Assembly (NCBI GenBank): GCA_030158285.1
Contig: JAOATF010000008.1
Coordinates: 1 to 64,000 of the forward strand
From: Hyphomonadaceae bacterium
Lineage (GTDB): Bacteria > Pseudomonadota > Alphaproteobacteria > Caulobacterales > Hyphomonadaceae
Direction: 5' to 3'
Length of the DNA stretch: 64,000 nt
Shown here: positions 25,766 through 34,493 of the stretch, piece after piece
Position numbering within the stretch: position 1 is the first letter of the stretch
Layout: each line of letters opens with the position of its first letter
Made by a program: the position numbers and the translations under genes
The notes under the pieces: generated by a model
The model's input: only the letters and a program-made list of their open reading frames with translations
What the model was told of the DNA's origin: nothing
The model's database searches: none

Positions 25766-26347
25766 ATGAACCTGGTCCGGACAACGATGATGGCGATCGC
25801 CGCCCTTGGCGTGGCGGTGCTCGGCGCGTGCGCCTCGGGCCCGGCCTCGGGCAACGCGAAGGATCCCGGGGCTGCGGGTAGCAGCACGCCCAGCTACCGG
25901 CTTGGTTCGGGCGACGAGATCAAGGTTACCGTGTTCGGCGAAGCTGATCTTTCTGGCGCCTATGTGGTGGATGGCGATGGCCAGATCACCATGCCGCTGG
26001 TGGGGCAGGTGGTGGTGGGCAAGCTGACGCTCAGCGAAACCAGCACCAATCTCGAGAACCGGCTGAAAGACGGCTGGCTGCGTGACCCGAAGGTTACCGC
26101 CGAACTGGTCAAGGGCCGCCCGTATTACATTCTCGGCGAAGTGAACAAGCCGGGCGAGTACCCGTTCTCGGCTGGCCTGACCGTGATGAACGCCATCGCC
26201 AGCGCGGGGGATTTCACCTATCGCGCCGACAAGGTGCGCATCCTGATCAAGAGCGCCGACAATCCCAACGAACGCGAAGTGGACCTGACGCCGACGACGC
26301 CTGTGCAGCCCGGCGACACGATCCGCATCCGCGAGCGTTTCTTCTAG
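25766..26347 (+). CDS. Polysaccharide export lipoprotein, Wza/GumB-like
   Basis: The 193-residue product has a lipoprotein signal (VLGACASG) and the poly-export and SLBB regions: YRLGSGDEIKVTVFGEADLSG, VDGDGQITMPLVGQVVVG, and YYILGEVNKPGEYPFSAGLTVMNAIASAGDF. It would form the outer-membrane export channel with periplasmic Wzc-like protein 28255-30540. It lacks the long C-terminal part of E. coli Wza, as in GumB. GGAGG precedes the ATG at 25766. Confidence 0.92.
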   Translation: MNLVRTTMMAIAALGVAVLGACASGPASGNAKDPGAAGSSTPSYRLGSGDEIKVTVFGEADLSGAYVVDGDGQITMPLVGQVVVGKLTLSETSTNLENRLKDGWLRDPKVTAELVKGRPYYILGEVNKPGEYPFSAGLTVMNAIASAGDFTYRADKVRILIKSADNPNEREVDLTPTTPVQPGDTIRIRERFF

Positions 26348-26370
26348 CCTTTCGTCCTGGAGTCTACCGC

Positions 26371-26841
26371 ATGCGTAAACTCGCCATGACGGCAGGAGGG
26401 GCACTGACAGGTCTGGTCGCGCTGGTTACTGCCGGTGTAGCCGGTGCACAGCCACCGGCGCCCCAGCTGGCGCCTGAGCCGGACGTGGTTAGCGGACTGA
26501 CAACGATGTTGCAGGCGGGCGTGCCGTGCACGATCCCCGACGCCACGCGCTACCTGTCCCTAAACGTCTATCGCAGCGCAGCGAGCACGCGCGAGCTGAT
26601 TACGGCGCTGGGCCAGCTGGCGGTGAACATGGACGTGTGTGCGCCGATCCGCTCGGCGGCGTCCGCGCAGGCGGCCGGGCTTTCGGAAACGGGGCTGGCG
26701 GCGGATCCCACGGCGGCGGCGCTGGCGCGGGAACGCATGGCGCAGACCTTCCAGGAAGCCGAGACACACGCCGGGTCAATGCGGTTCGAGGTGGGTCCAC
26801 CTCCGCGCAATCTGACACGCGGCACGGTAAGCGGGCCATAA
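26371..26841 (+). CDS. Hypothetical secreted protein of the exopolysaccharide region
   Basis: The 156-residue product has a signal peptide (GVAGAQ, about residue 27) and a helical mature region with two cysteines (VPCTIPD, MDVCAPIR). No family was recognised. Its place between the export lipoprotein and the outer-membrane barrel suggests a periplasmic accessory in export. Confidence 0.65.
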   Translation: MRKLAMTAGGALTGLVALVTAGVAGAQPPAPQLAPEPDVVSGLTTMLQAGVPCTIPDATRYLSLNVYRSAASTRELITALGQLAVNMDVCAPIRSAASAQAAGLSETGLAADPTAAALARERMAQTFQEAETHAGSMRFEVGPPPRNLTRGTVSGP

Positions 26842-26966
26842 ACCATGACGGGACGCCAGCTCAAAAGTCTTCTGAATCAACCTCCGGGCGAGAGAACGGC
26901 CAGTTCGGCCCCGATCTTGCTACCTGATCCGCGAAATCAATCAGCCTCCCACAGGTGAATGCCCCC

Positions 26967-28205
26967 ATGACGAAGTCCGTTATCAAAGGCCTGATGCTCA
27001 CCACCGCCGTTGCGGCGTTCCTCGCGCCCGCCGCGATGGCGCAGGATGGTGAGAACCCCTTCCTCCGCGGCCGTTACACCTCGGTGACCGAGCGTGGCCA
27101 GCCGGAATTTGATCCGGAGCCCGTGCGCGTCGGCACGTTCAACGTCAACGCCAGCCTCGGGGCTTCGGCGGCATACAACGACAACGTTTTCGCCTCGCCG
27201 AACAATGAGCGGAGCGACACGATCATCCGCCTGCAGCCGACGGTGGAAGCGCGCTCCAACTGGACGTCGCACGAGCTGGCCGCCGGCGTCAGTGTCGATC
27301 ACCGCGAATACTCCAGGAACGACAGCGAAACGGCGACGGACTATTCGGCCTTCCTGAATGGTCGTGTGGACGTTACGCGCAACTTCCAGCTTCGCGCTGG
27401 CGTTGATGGCGGACACGTGACCGAGCCGCGTTACGCAGCCGCATCGTTTGTCGGCGCCGAACCGGCGTCGTTCGACGCCGCCGGCGTGTTCGTCTCGGCG
27501 CTGTATCGCCAGGACCGCATCCAGGTCGAAGGTACGGTTGGCATGTCCGACCAGGATTTCAACCAGGCAGTGCAACAGATCCGCAACAACCAGAACACCT
27601 ACGTTTCAGCCCGCGTCTCCTACGCGATCTCGCCGGATGTCGCGATGTTCGTGCGTAGTCGCCGCGAGGAACAGGACTACTCGCTGTCGGATCGCGATGG
27701 CACGCGCACCACGGTAGACGCCGGCGTGAACTTCGAGCTGGCTGCCCCGTTCCGCGGCGAGATCGCCGTGGGTTCGTTCAAGGACGAACGCGACGTGGCG
27801 ACCTATGGAAACACCAGCGGTCTCAACGTTTCGGCCAACGTGCAATGGTTCCCGACGCAGCTGACGACTGTCACCTTCTCGGCCAACCGTGGCGCGTTCG
27901 ACCCAGGTCTTGCGAACTCTGCAACGGCGGTGAGCACCGCCTTTGGCATCCGCGTCGATCACGAGCTGCTGCGCAACGTGCTGCTGTTCGGGACGCTGCG
28001 CCAGGAGAACGCTGAATACGAAGGCGCTTCGATCGATCGCGAAGACAAGGCGACAAGCCTTGCCATCGGCGCGGCGTGGAAGCTCAACAAGAATGCGCGC
28101 CTTGAACTCCAGGCGTCGACCCGCCAGCAGGACTCCAGCGGCCTCAGCGCCGGCCCGGAGATGAACCAGAACGTGATCAGCGCGGGCATCCGCGTCTACC
28201 CGTAA
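26967..28205 (+). CDS. Outer-membrane beta-barrel protein of polysaccharide export locus
   Basis: The 412-residue product has a signal peptide (APAAMAQ) and a mature region of alternating amphipathic strands, starting FNVNASLGASAAYNDNVFAS and ending with the barrel-terminal aromatic pattern ISAGIRVYP. It fits the outer-membrane beta-barrel family found next to Wza/Wzc genes in alphaproteobacteria (BBP2-like). It may help surface attachment or export of the polymer. GTG 26955 is an alternative start. The 125-bp gap upstream (26842-26966) shows no gene. Confidence 0.82.
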   Translation: MTKSVIKGLMLTTAVAAFLAPAAMAQDGENPFLRGRYTSVTERGQPEFDPEPVRVGTFNVNASLGASAAYNDNVFASPNNERSDTIIRLQPTVEARSNWTSHELAAGVSVDHREYSRNDSETATDYSAFLNGRVDVTRNFQLRAGVDGGHVTEPRYAAASFVGAEPASFDAAGVFVSALYRQDRIQVEGTVGMSDQDFNQAVQQIRNNQNTYVSARVSYAISPDVAMFVRSRREEQDYSLSDRDGTRTTVDAGVNFELAAPFRGEIAVGSFKDERDVATYGNTSGLNVSANVQWFPTQLTTVTFSANRGAFDPGLANSATAVSTAFGIRVDHELLRNVLLFGTLRQENAEYEGASIDREDKATSLAIGAAWKLNKNARLELQASTRQQDSSGLSAGPEMNQNVISAGIRVYP

Positions 28206-28254
28206 ACTTCCCCGCGCCGCACAGGCGCAGCGTAACGTGTTCGGAGAAAGACCG

Positions 28255-30540
28255 GTGAACAAGGTCTATCCCATTGATGTCACCACCAGCTATCCCCGGA
28301 GCGGCGCGCCTGTGCCCTCCGGCAGCGGCGGCGAAGGCGAGAACCTGATCACCGTCCAGCGGATCGTGCGCGCCGTGCGCCGTCGCCTAGGCGTCATGAT
28401 CGCGGTTTTCGTGCTCGTTTTCGCCGTGGTGGCGATCAACACGTTCCAGCTGAAGGCCGCCTACACGGCGACCGCGCGCGTGATCATCAACTCACGCGAC
28501 CAGAACGTCGTCGACATCGGCGCCGTTATTTCCGGCATGCCGGCCAACGCCGCGATCGTGGATACGGAAGTGGAAATCCTTCGCAGCCGCACGTTGATCG
28601 AAAAGCTGGTGAAGCGTCTAGACCTCGTCAACAACCCCGAATTCAATGGCGCCAAGGCCAAGCCCAGCGACTGGGACCAGGGCATCGCCAACTTCAAGTC
28701 GTTCCTCAAGGGCCTGTTGCCGTTCGGCAAGAAGGACGCTGCCGCCAATGTTGCGCCCGTGGATCCGGCCGAGGCCGAGCAGTCCGAACTCGATGGCGTG
28801 ATCAGCACCGTGCGCAACGGGATCTGGGTCAACCGCCTGGGATCGACCTTCATCATCGAGATCAGCGCGACGAGCCACGACCCGAAGACGGCCGCCAAGA
28901 TGGCGAACACGCTGGCCGAGGTTTATCTCGACAACCAGCTGGATACGAAATTCAAGGCGACGCGCCGGGCCCAGGAGTGGCTGGACGCGCGCGTGGGCGA
29001 GCTGCGCGACGAACTGCGCGACGCCGAGAGCAAGGTGGAAGCCCACCGCGCCTCGACCGGACTGCTGCGCACGGGCGGCGACACGCTGACCGAGCAGGCG
29101 ATCCGTGAAGTGAACGCCCAGCTGATGTCGGCGCAATCCGAATACGCGACCAAGAGCGCTCGTCTGCGCAACATGAACGAGCAGATGCGCGCCGGGGCCG
29201 GGATCGACTCGATCGCCGAAGCGCAGAACTCCAACACCATCTCCAACCTGCGCGCCGCGCAGAGCGCCCTGACGGCGCGCAAGTCGGATGTGGTTCGCCG
29301 CTACGACATCAAGCACCCCGAATACCAGAAGGTGCTGGCTGAAGAGGCGGACAACGAGCGGCAGATCAACGCCGAGCTGCAGCGCATCGCGTCTTCGCTC
29401 GATCAGGAAGTGATGATCTCGCGCGAACGCGTCAACAGCCTGCAGGGCAGCCTCAACCGCGCCAAAGGCGAGCTGGCGTCGAACAACCGCGCCGGCGTTG
29501 AGCAGGCTTCGCTGGAACGCGATGCGCAGGCGACGCGGACGCTGTTCGAGGAATTCAATAACCGCTTCAAGGAAACCAACGAGCTGGACGGCATCACCGA
29601 AGCCGACGCCGTGGTGGACAGCTTCGCGCCGGTTCCGGGCGGGCCGAGCTTCCCGAATACCAACCTCAACCTCATGCTGGGCATGATGCTGGGCTTGGCG
29701 CTGGCGGGTCTCGTCGGTCTCGTGCTGGAGCTGCTGGACAACTACATGTCCTCGCCGGAGGAAGTGGAGCAGGTGGCGGGTGTGCCGTATATCGGCCAGA
29801 TCCCGCTGCTGCCGGCCGCTGGCGGTTTCAACAAGACGAAAGTGGCGCCGGGCGATTACCTGATCGAGAAACCGCACTCGGGCTTTGCCGAAAGCTTCCG
29901 GCACCTGCGCGCGTCGATCATGTTCGCCGATATCGACAAGGCCGCGAAGACCGTGGCCGTCGTCTCTTCGCTGCCGAGCGAAGGCAAGACAAGCATGACT
30001 TTCTGCCTTGGCCGCATGGCCGCCATGTCGGGCACGAAGACGATCGTGATCGACGGCGACATCCGCTTGCGCCAGCTGACGGAGACGTCGGGCGCGAAGT
30101 GCGAATCTGGCCTGCTGGAATACCTGTTCGGCGAGACCAAGCTCGAGGACGTGGTGCAGACGGACGAGCCGACGGGGCTGCATATCCTGCCGCTGTCGGA
30201 CCGCAAGCATACGCCGCGCGACGTGTTCGGCAGCCGGGCTTTCGATGCGCTGCTGCTGCTGCTGCAGACCCAGTATGACCTGGTGATCATCGACACCGGC
30301 CCGATCCTGCTGATGGCGGAGACGCGGGTGGTGACATCGAAGGTGGACCAGGTTGTGGTGGCGACGCGCTGGCGCAAGACGCACCGCAACACGCTGCGCG
30401 ACACGATGAAGATCCTGCGCGACTTCCACGCCAACGTGGCCGGCGTCGTGCTGACCTTCGTGGACCTGCGCAAGCGCGCTCACCACGCTTACTCGGCGGC
30501 GACCTACGGCGCCTACGCGAAATACTATCAGGAGCCCTGA
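28255..30540 (+). CDS. Wzc/GumC-like chain-length determinant with tyrosine kinase domain
   Basis: The 761-residue product has a Wzz-like N-terminal domain between two membrane helices (about 40-65 and 480-505), a long coiled-coil periplasmic part, and a C-terminal BY-kinase. Walker A is SLPSEGKTS (Lys578), Walker A' is VIDGDIR (Asp600, Asp602; the canonical form is DxDxR) and Walker B is VIIDTGPI. The tail has a tyrosine cluster (AYSAATYGAYAKYYQ) for autophosphorylation. It controls polymer length and export with the Wza-like lipoprotein. The start is GTG 28255, which has GGAG 8 nt upstream; GTG 28237 is less likely. A terminator follows. Confidence 0.93.
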   Translation: MNKVYPIDVTTSYPRSGAPVPSGSGGEGENLITVQRIVRAVRRRLGVMIAVFVLVFAVVAINTFQLKAAYTATARVIINSRDQNVVDIGAVISGMPANAAIVDTEVEILRSRTLIEKLVKRLDLVNNPEFNGAKAKPSDWDQGIANFKSFLKGLLPFGKKDAAANVAPVDPAEAEQSELDGVISTVRNGIWVNRLGSTFIIEISATSHDPKTAAKMANTLAEVYLDNQLDTKFKATRRAQEWLDARVGELRDELRDAESKVEAHRASTGLLRTGGDTLTEQAIREVNAQLMSAQSEYATKSARLRNMNEQMRAGAGIDSIAEAQNSNTISNLRAAQSALTARKSDVVRRYDIKHPEYQKVLAEEADNERQINAELQRIASSLDQEVMISRERVNSLQGSLNRAKGELASNNRAGVEQASLERDAQATRTLFEEFNNRFKETNELDGITEADAVVDSFAPVPGGPSFPNTNLNLMLGMMLGLALAGLVGLVLELLDNYMSSPEEVEQVAGVPYIGQIPLLPAAGGFNKTKVAPGDYLIEKPHSGFAESFRHLRASIMFADIDKAAKTVAVVSSLPSEGKTSMTFCLGRMAAMSGTKTIVIDGDIRLRQLTETSGAKCESGLLEYLFGETKLEDVVQTDEPTGLHILPLSDRKHTPRDVFGSRAFDALLLLLQTQYDLVIIDTGPILLMAETRVVTSKVDQVVVATRWRKTHRNTLRDTMKILRDFHANVAGVVLTFVDLRKRAHHAYSAATYGAYAKYYQEP

Positions 30541-30568
30541 GCTCTGAACGGAATGGCCGGGGGGCCAG

Positions 30569-30599
30569 CGCCTCGCACCTTCGGGTGCGGGGCGTTTCT
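30569..30599 (+). terminator. Terminator after the Wzc-like gene
   Basis: An 11-bp GC-rich stem (30569-30579 with 30583-30594, one bulge) closed by a ttc loop is followed by tttct. It lies 28 nt after the stop of the kinase gene. Confidence 0.7.
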
Positions 30600-30613
30600 G
30601 CATCTGGACTTAT

Positions 30614-30727
30614 CTGGATCGCCGGGCCCCCGCCCGGCAGCGCATCGCATAGCGACGCGATCTCTCAGTGCTGGAAAAGGTTCGTTGCTTCGCAACGGCT
30701 GCCGGGCAGGGGCCCGGCGGTCCAGAG
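30614..30727. repeat. Inverted pair of dispersed GC-rich repeat (copies C and D)
   Basis: Copy C (30699-30727) matches the repeats at 431 and 3599. Copy D (30614-30640) is its inverse with two changes. Together they form a potential long hairpin filling the gap between the Wzc-like gene and metC. Copy C stops 1 nt before the metC stop codon, as copy B stops 2 bp before a YceI stop. Confidence 0.75.
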
Positions 30728-30728
30728 G

Positions 30729-31913
30729 CTAGATTGCCTCCAGCGCCTGTTCGAGATCGTCGACCAGGTCTTCGGGGTCTTCGAGTCCCACAGAAAGCCG
30801 GATCAACGGGCCGCCGAGGTCTGGCGTGTAGGTGGTGCGCTTGAGCTGCGGGTCACAGTGAATGGCGAGGCTTTCGAAGCCGCCATAGGAGAAGCCGAGG
30901 CCGAAGAATTTCAGCGCATCGAGGAAGGCGTGGACCTTCGCGGTGGGCATGGGCTCCAGCACAATGCTGAACAGGCCGGAAGAGCCCGTGAAATCACGCT
31001 TCCAGAGGCCGTGATTGGGATCGGAGTCGAGGGCAGGGTGGAGGACGCGTTTTACTTTGGCATGCTTCTCTAGCCAGAGCGCCACGTGGAGAGCGGAGAC
31101 CTGATGCCGCTCCATGCGGAGCTGCAGCGAGCGGGCGCCGCGGAGGATGGTGAACGCGTCGTCGGAGGACACGTTGGAGCCGATGTCGGCGACGGTGTCT
31201 TTCAAGCGGGCCAGCAGCTTGTCGTCGTTGAGGTGGATCGCACCGTTGAGGATATCCGCGCCGCCGCTGACATATTTGGTGTTGGCCTGCACCGAGAGGT
31301 CGAAGCCAAGGTCCAGTGGTTTGTGGAAGACGCCGCCGGCCCAGGTGTTGTCCATCACACTGACGGCGCCGTGGGCGGCGGCGACGCGGGCGATGGCGGG
31401 GGCATCCTCGATCTCGAACGTCATCGAGCCGGGGCTTTCCACGAAGACGAGCTTCGTGTTCGGCTGCATCAGCTTTTCCATGCCTGCGCCTATGCCCGGC
31501 GCGAAATAGGTGGCCTCACAGCCCCAGCGGGAGAGCATGCGATCAACAAAGCGGCGCGTGGGGCCGTAAACGGTGTCGCTAACGAGGACGTGGCCACCGG
31601 CTTCGGCGTGGGCGAGGAATGGAACAATGCAGGCCATGAGGCCCGAGGGCAGGAGGACGCAATGTTCTGCGCCTTCGATCTCCGACAGGCACTGGCGCAG
31701 GGCTTCGTGCGTGGCCGTGCCGTGGCGGCCATAGGTCCAGCCGCCCGGCTCGAACAGCTTTGCCGCGCTTTCGACGATGACGGTCGAGGCGCGCTGGACG
31801 ACGGGGTTAACGCCGCCCTGTGTCAGCTTGCGGTCTCGGGCGGCGTGCGTGAGGCGCGTGGAGAGCCGGCGCTTGCCGGACTTGCCTTTACCCTTGTCCG
31901 TGCCGGAGCTCAT
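30729..31913 (-). CDS. metC: Cystathionine beta-lyase (Cys/Met metabolism PLP enzyme)
   Basis: The 394-residue PLP enzyme cleaves cystathionine to homocysteine, pyruvate and ammonia in methionine synthesis. Family motifs are YGRHGTATHEALRQCLSEIEGAEH, LPSGLMA, VMDNTWAGGVFHKPLDLGFD and the PLP lysine in QANTKYVSGGADILNG. The C-terminal SYGGFESLA is typical. It lies 3 nt after the sulfurtransferase gene on the same strand, so both probably belong to one sulfur-metabolism operon. Other activities within the family (for example gamma-lyase) cannot be excluded. Confidence 0.88.
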   Translation of the reverse strand: MSSGTDKGKGKSGKRRLSTRLTHAARDRKLTQGGVNPVVQRASTVIVESAAKLFEPGGWTYGRHGTATHEALRQCLSEIEGAEHCVLLPSGLMACIVPFLAHAEAGGHVLVSDTVYGPTRRFVDRMLSRWGCEATYFAPGIGAGMEKLMQPNTKLVFVESPGSMTFEIEDAPAIARVAAAHGAVSVMDNTWAGGVFHKPLDLGFDLSVQANTKYVSGGADILNGAIHLNDDKLLARLKDTVADIGSNVSSDDAFTILRGARSLQLRMERHQVSALHVALWLEKHAKVKRVLHPALDSDPNHGLWKRDFTGSSGLFSIVLEPMPTAKVHAFLDALKFFGLGFSYGGFESLAIHCDPQLKRTTYTPDLGGPLIRLSVGLEDPEDLVDDLEQALEAI

Positions 31914-31916
31914 CGA

Positions 31917-32783
31917 TCAGCCTGTGACGACTTCGCCGCCGCTGTCGGGCAGGCCCCATTCGCTCCACGAGCCGTCATAAACGGCGGCATCGTCATGGCC
32001 GAGCATCGCCTGCGCCAGTGCGACGATCGCGGCGGTGACGCCGGAGCCGCAAGTGTTGACGATCGGCCTGGCGAGATCGACGCCGGCCGCGGTGAAAGCG
32101 GCGCGGAGATCGGTCTCGGGCTTCAGGCGGCCGTCGGCGCCGATGAGGTCGCCATAGTAAACGTTGAACGCGCCCGGCATGTGGCCGCCGCGAACGCCAG
32201 GGCGGGGCTCAGGCGTTTCGGCGCGGAAGCGCGGGCCGGAGCGGGCGTCGACGATCTGTGCGCCGCCACCGCTAGAGACAACCTGCTTCACCTGGTCGAG
32301 GTCGCGCACGAGGTCGCGGCGCGGGCGGACGGTGAAGTGGCGGTCGGCCACGAAATGCGGGGGCAGGTCTTCAACTTCGCCGCCGGCGGCGCGCCAGGCG
32401 TTGAAGCCGCCATCAAGCACGGCGACATCGCCATGGCCCATGACCCTGAACATCCACCAGACGCGCGCGGACGCCAGGAAGCCGTTCTGGTCATAGCAAA
32501 TGATACGATGGCCATCGCCGAGGCCGAGGCGGCGCACGCGCGAGGAGAACTTCTCCGGCGGCGGCAGCATGTGCGGCAGGGGGATGGTGGTGTCGGCGAT
32601 ATCGTCGATGTCGAAGTGCCGGGCGCCCGGGATGTGGTGGGCGTCGTAGATCTGTTTTCCCGTCTGGGGCGAGCCCGGCATAAACCATGAGCAGTCGAGC
32701 ACACGCACGTCCGGCGCGGTCCGGTGCGAGAGCAGCCATTCGGCGGAAACGACAGGCTTTTCCGGCGTGAAGTGGGCGACCAT
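31917..32783 (-). CDS. sseA: 3-mercaptopyruvate/thiosulfate sulfurtransferase
   Basis: The 288-residue product is a two-domain rhodanese. The N-terminal inactive domain carries VRVLDCSW and GARHFDIDDIAD; the C-terminal domain carries the active-site loop NTCGSGVTAAI (CGSGVTA), characteristic of mercaptopyruvate sulfurtransferases, then YDGSWSEWG. It lies upstream of metC on the same strand, consistent with a role in cysteine-derived sulfur handling. Confidence 0.9.
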   Translation of the reverse strand: MVAHFTPEKPVVSAEWLLSHRTAPDVRVLDCSWFMPGSPQTGKQIYDAHHIPGARHFDIDDIADTTIPLPHMLPPPEKFSSRVRRLGLGDGHRIICYDQNGFLASARVWWMFRVMGHGDVAVLDGGFNAWRAAGGEVEDLPPHFVADRHFTVRPRRDLVRDLDQVKQVVSSGGGAQIVDARSGPRFRAETPEPRPGVRGGHMPGAFNVYYGDLIGADGRLKPETDLRAAFTAAGVDLARPIVNTCGSGVTAAIVALAQAMLGHDDAAVYDGSWSEWGLPDSGGEVVTG

Positions 32784-33309
32784 GCGGGGGCCGTCTCCGT
32801 GAGCTGGCGGCTATGCGATGGGTTCACCTAGCCAGACCCGTGAGCGGCGGCAAGGCGATGCTGGGCTCGCCTGCGAAGAGCGGCGTGGAAAGCCTTGGCA
32901 GCAGGCGCCGTAATGGGTGGCACACCTTACCCGCTGGCAGGCGAAACCGGTGACAGAAAGTTCGCGTGCTTACGATTGTGCGACGCAACAAACCTGTTCG
33001 ATTTCGTAACAGCCTCATCACAGGAATCCCCATGCAATATGGTTGATTTTCAAGCTCGCCCAATGGGGGAAGCCGGTTGTTTGCGGCGCAATACCGAGGC
33101 TTTCATGACTAATAGGCAATTTTCTCCCGCGAGTCGGGGTGAAGAGGCCGGAGCACTCGCCTGGTGAGGACAGCGCCAGGGGAGTCGGGCCGCCGAAAAG
33201 TCTGAGCCGGAACCCTTGAGGAGGGGGGAACTGACTGAGCAAACGGGCCAGCCATGCTGGTCCGATGATTGCGTATTGATTGTCGGTTGGGCGTTAAGGG
33301 TGTGGTGGC
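32784..33309. other. 526-bp intergenic region without a recognised gene
   Basis: No credible coding region is visible. The stretch has moderate GC and several short AT-rich blocks near 32960-33120, and must contain the promoters of sseA (minus) and the sugar transferase gene (plus). Two GAGTC sites lie in 33130-33190. A long 5' leader for the sugar transferase gene is possible. No known riboswitch was recognised. Confidence 0.5.
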
Positions 33310-34002
33310 ATGGACAAGGGCAGCGGTGCAGACGCCGGCCGGTTCGATATTTGGGATGACGTCCCGAATTCGCGCGCGACCTATGCTGTGCATTCCAGCG
33401 CCGTGAAACGCGCCATGGACCTGGCCTTTGCCGTCCCGGTGCTGATCTTCGTCGCCCCCCTGCTGATGCTCATCTATGCGCTGGTGAAGGTGTTCGACCC
33501 CGGCCCGGCGCTGTTTACCCAGGCGCGCGTTGGCCGCGATGGGCGCGAGTTCACCGTCTACAAGTTCCGCACGATGCGCGTGGACGCCGAAGCGCGTCTG
33601 GCCGAACTGCTGGAGAAGAATCCGCGCGCTGCGGCCGAATGGGCCCGTTTCCAGAAGCTGCGCAATGATCCGCGTGTCACCACACTGGGCCGCATCCTGC
33701 GCAAGAGCAGCCTGGATGAGCTGCCCCAGCTGCTGAACATCCTGCGTGGCGAGATGTCGGTGATCGGGCCCCGCCCGGTGACCGCCGCCGAGATGGCCCG
33801 CTATGGCGCTGACGTGCCGTACTACACTGCTGTGCGCCCCGGCGTGTTGGGGCTGTGGCAGGTGAAGGGCCGCAACCGGCTGACCTATCCCGAGCGCGTG
33901 GCGCTGGACGTCCAGTACGTGAAAACGTGGTCGATCTGGCAGGACTTCAAGATCGTCGCGATGGCGATCCCGGTCGTGCTGCTGGGCCTCGGCGCTTACT
34001 GA
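33310..34002 (+). CDS. Initiating sugar transferase, ExoY/HfsE-like
   Basis: The 230-residue product is a polyprenyl-phosphate sugar-1-phosphate transferase that starts repeat-unit assembly on undecaprenyl phosphate. It has the membrane hairpin VPVLIFVAPLLMLIYALVK, then the catalytic core: PALFTQARVGRDGREFTVYKFRTM, SSLDELPQLLNILRGEMSVIGPRP and YYTAVRPGVLGLWQVKGRN. Length matches the short ExoY type rather than the longer WcaJ type. It probably serves the 19.5-30.5 kb polysaccharide genes. Confidence 0.93.
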   Translation: MDKGSGADAGRFDIWDDVPNSRATYAVHSSAVKRAMDLAFAVPVLIFVAPLLMLIYALVKVFDPGPALFTQARVGRDGREFTVYKFRTMRVDAEARLAELLEKNPRAAAEWARFQKLRNDPRVTTLGRILRKSSLDELPQLLNILRGEMSVIGPRPVTAAEMARYGADVPYYTAVRPGVLGLWQVKGRNRLTYPERVALDVQYVKTWSIWQDFKIVAMAIPVVLLGLGAY

Positions 34003-34011
34003 AAAAAGCTG

Positions 34012-34028
34012 CCTGCCGATACGGCAGG
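34012..34028 (+). terminator. Short hairpin after the sugar transferase gene
   Basis: A perfect 7-bp stem (34012-34018 and 34022-34028) with an ata loop starts about 10 nt after the stop codon. There is no T run after it, so it is only a possible terminator. The gap 34003-34229 holds nothing else recognised. Confidence 0.4.
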
Positions 34029-34229
34029 TGACACCTCATGCACGCATGGGTTGAATCCGCTGCGGATTTTCTTCTGCAGGCTGCAATGCGTGCAATCGCA
34101 TAAAAATAACTTCATGATCTCGTTTGAATTTTTGGGCTTGATCCTTTCTTAAGACCCCCATCCAAATGTGGGTTGGCGGACCTAGTGGCGACGTCGGGCG
34201 TTGCTGTGTGGTCTTGCCGGGAGGAACGC

Positions 34230-34460
34230 TTGGCTACCACGGACACTCACAGCCATTCTGCGTGGGGCGGACGTTCGCTGCTGGCCAGCGATTCCGAAGA
34301 TACGCTTGCGACGCGAAACGCGCGTGGCGACGATGCCTACGAAGACGCTTTTCCTGACGAACCGAAATGGCCGGCGTGGAAAGTGACGCTCGCCGTGGTG
34401 GTGTTCTGCGCCGCCTGCTGGGCAGGGATCGGTTATCTGGCGGTTCGCCTGCTGGGCTAG
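34230..34460 (+). CDS. Small single-pass membrane protein, unknown function
   Basis: From a TTG at 34230 (GGAGG 5 nt upstream) the product has 76 residues: a polar acidic N-terminus (about 1-47) and one C-terminal membrane helix (WKVTLAVVVFCAACWAGIGYLAV). It lies downstream of the sugar transferase gene. No family was recognised. Confidence 0.6.
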   Translation: MATTDTHSHSAWGGRSLLASDSEDTLATRNARGDDAYEDAFPDEPKWPAWKVTLAVVVFCAACWAGIGYLAVRLLG

Positions 34461-34493
34461 CCCGCTCCCCGCGCTTCGTATTATCGAGGCGGG

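Noticed and set aside
28618..30603. 661-codon open frame antisense to the Wzc-like gene
   Set aside because: Antisense of a well-supported gene; no motifs or start signals.
31086..32690. 534-codon open frame antisense to metC and sseA
   Set aside because: Both opposite-strand genes have complete active-site motifs; this frame has none.
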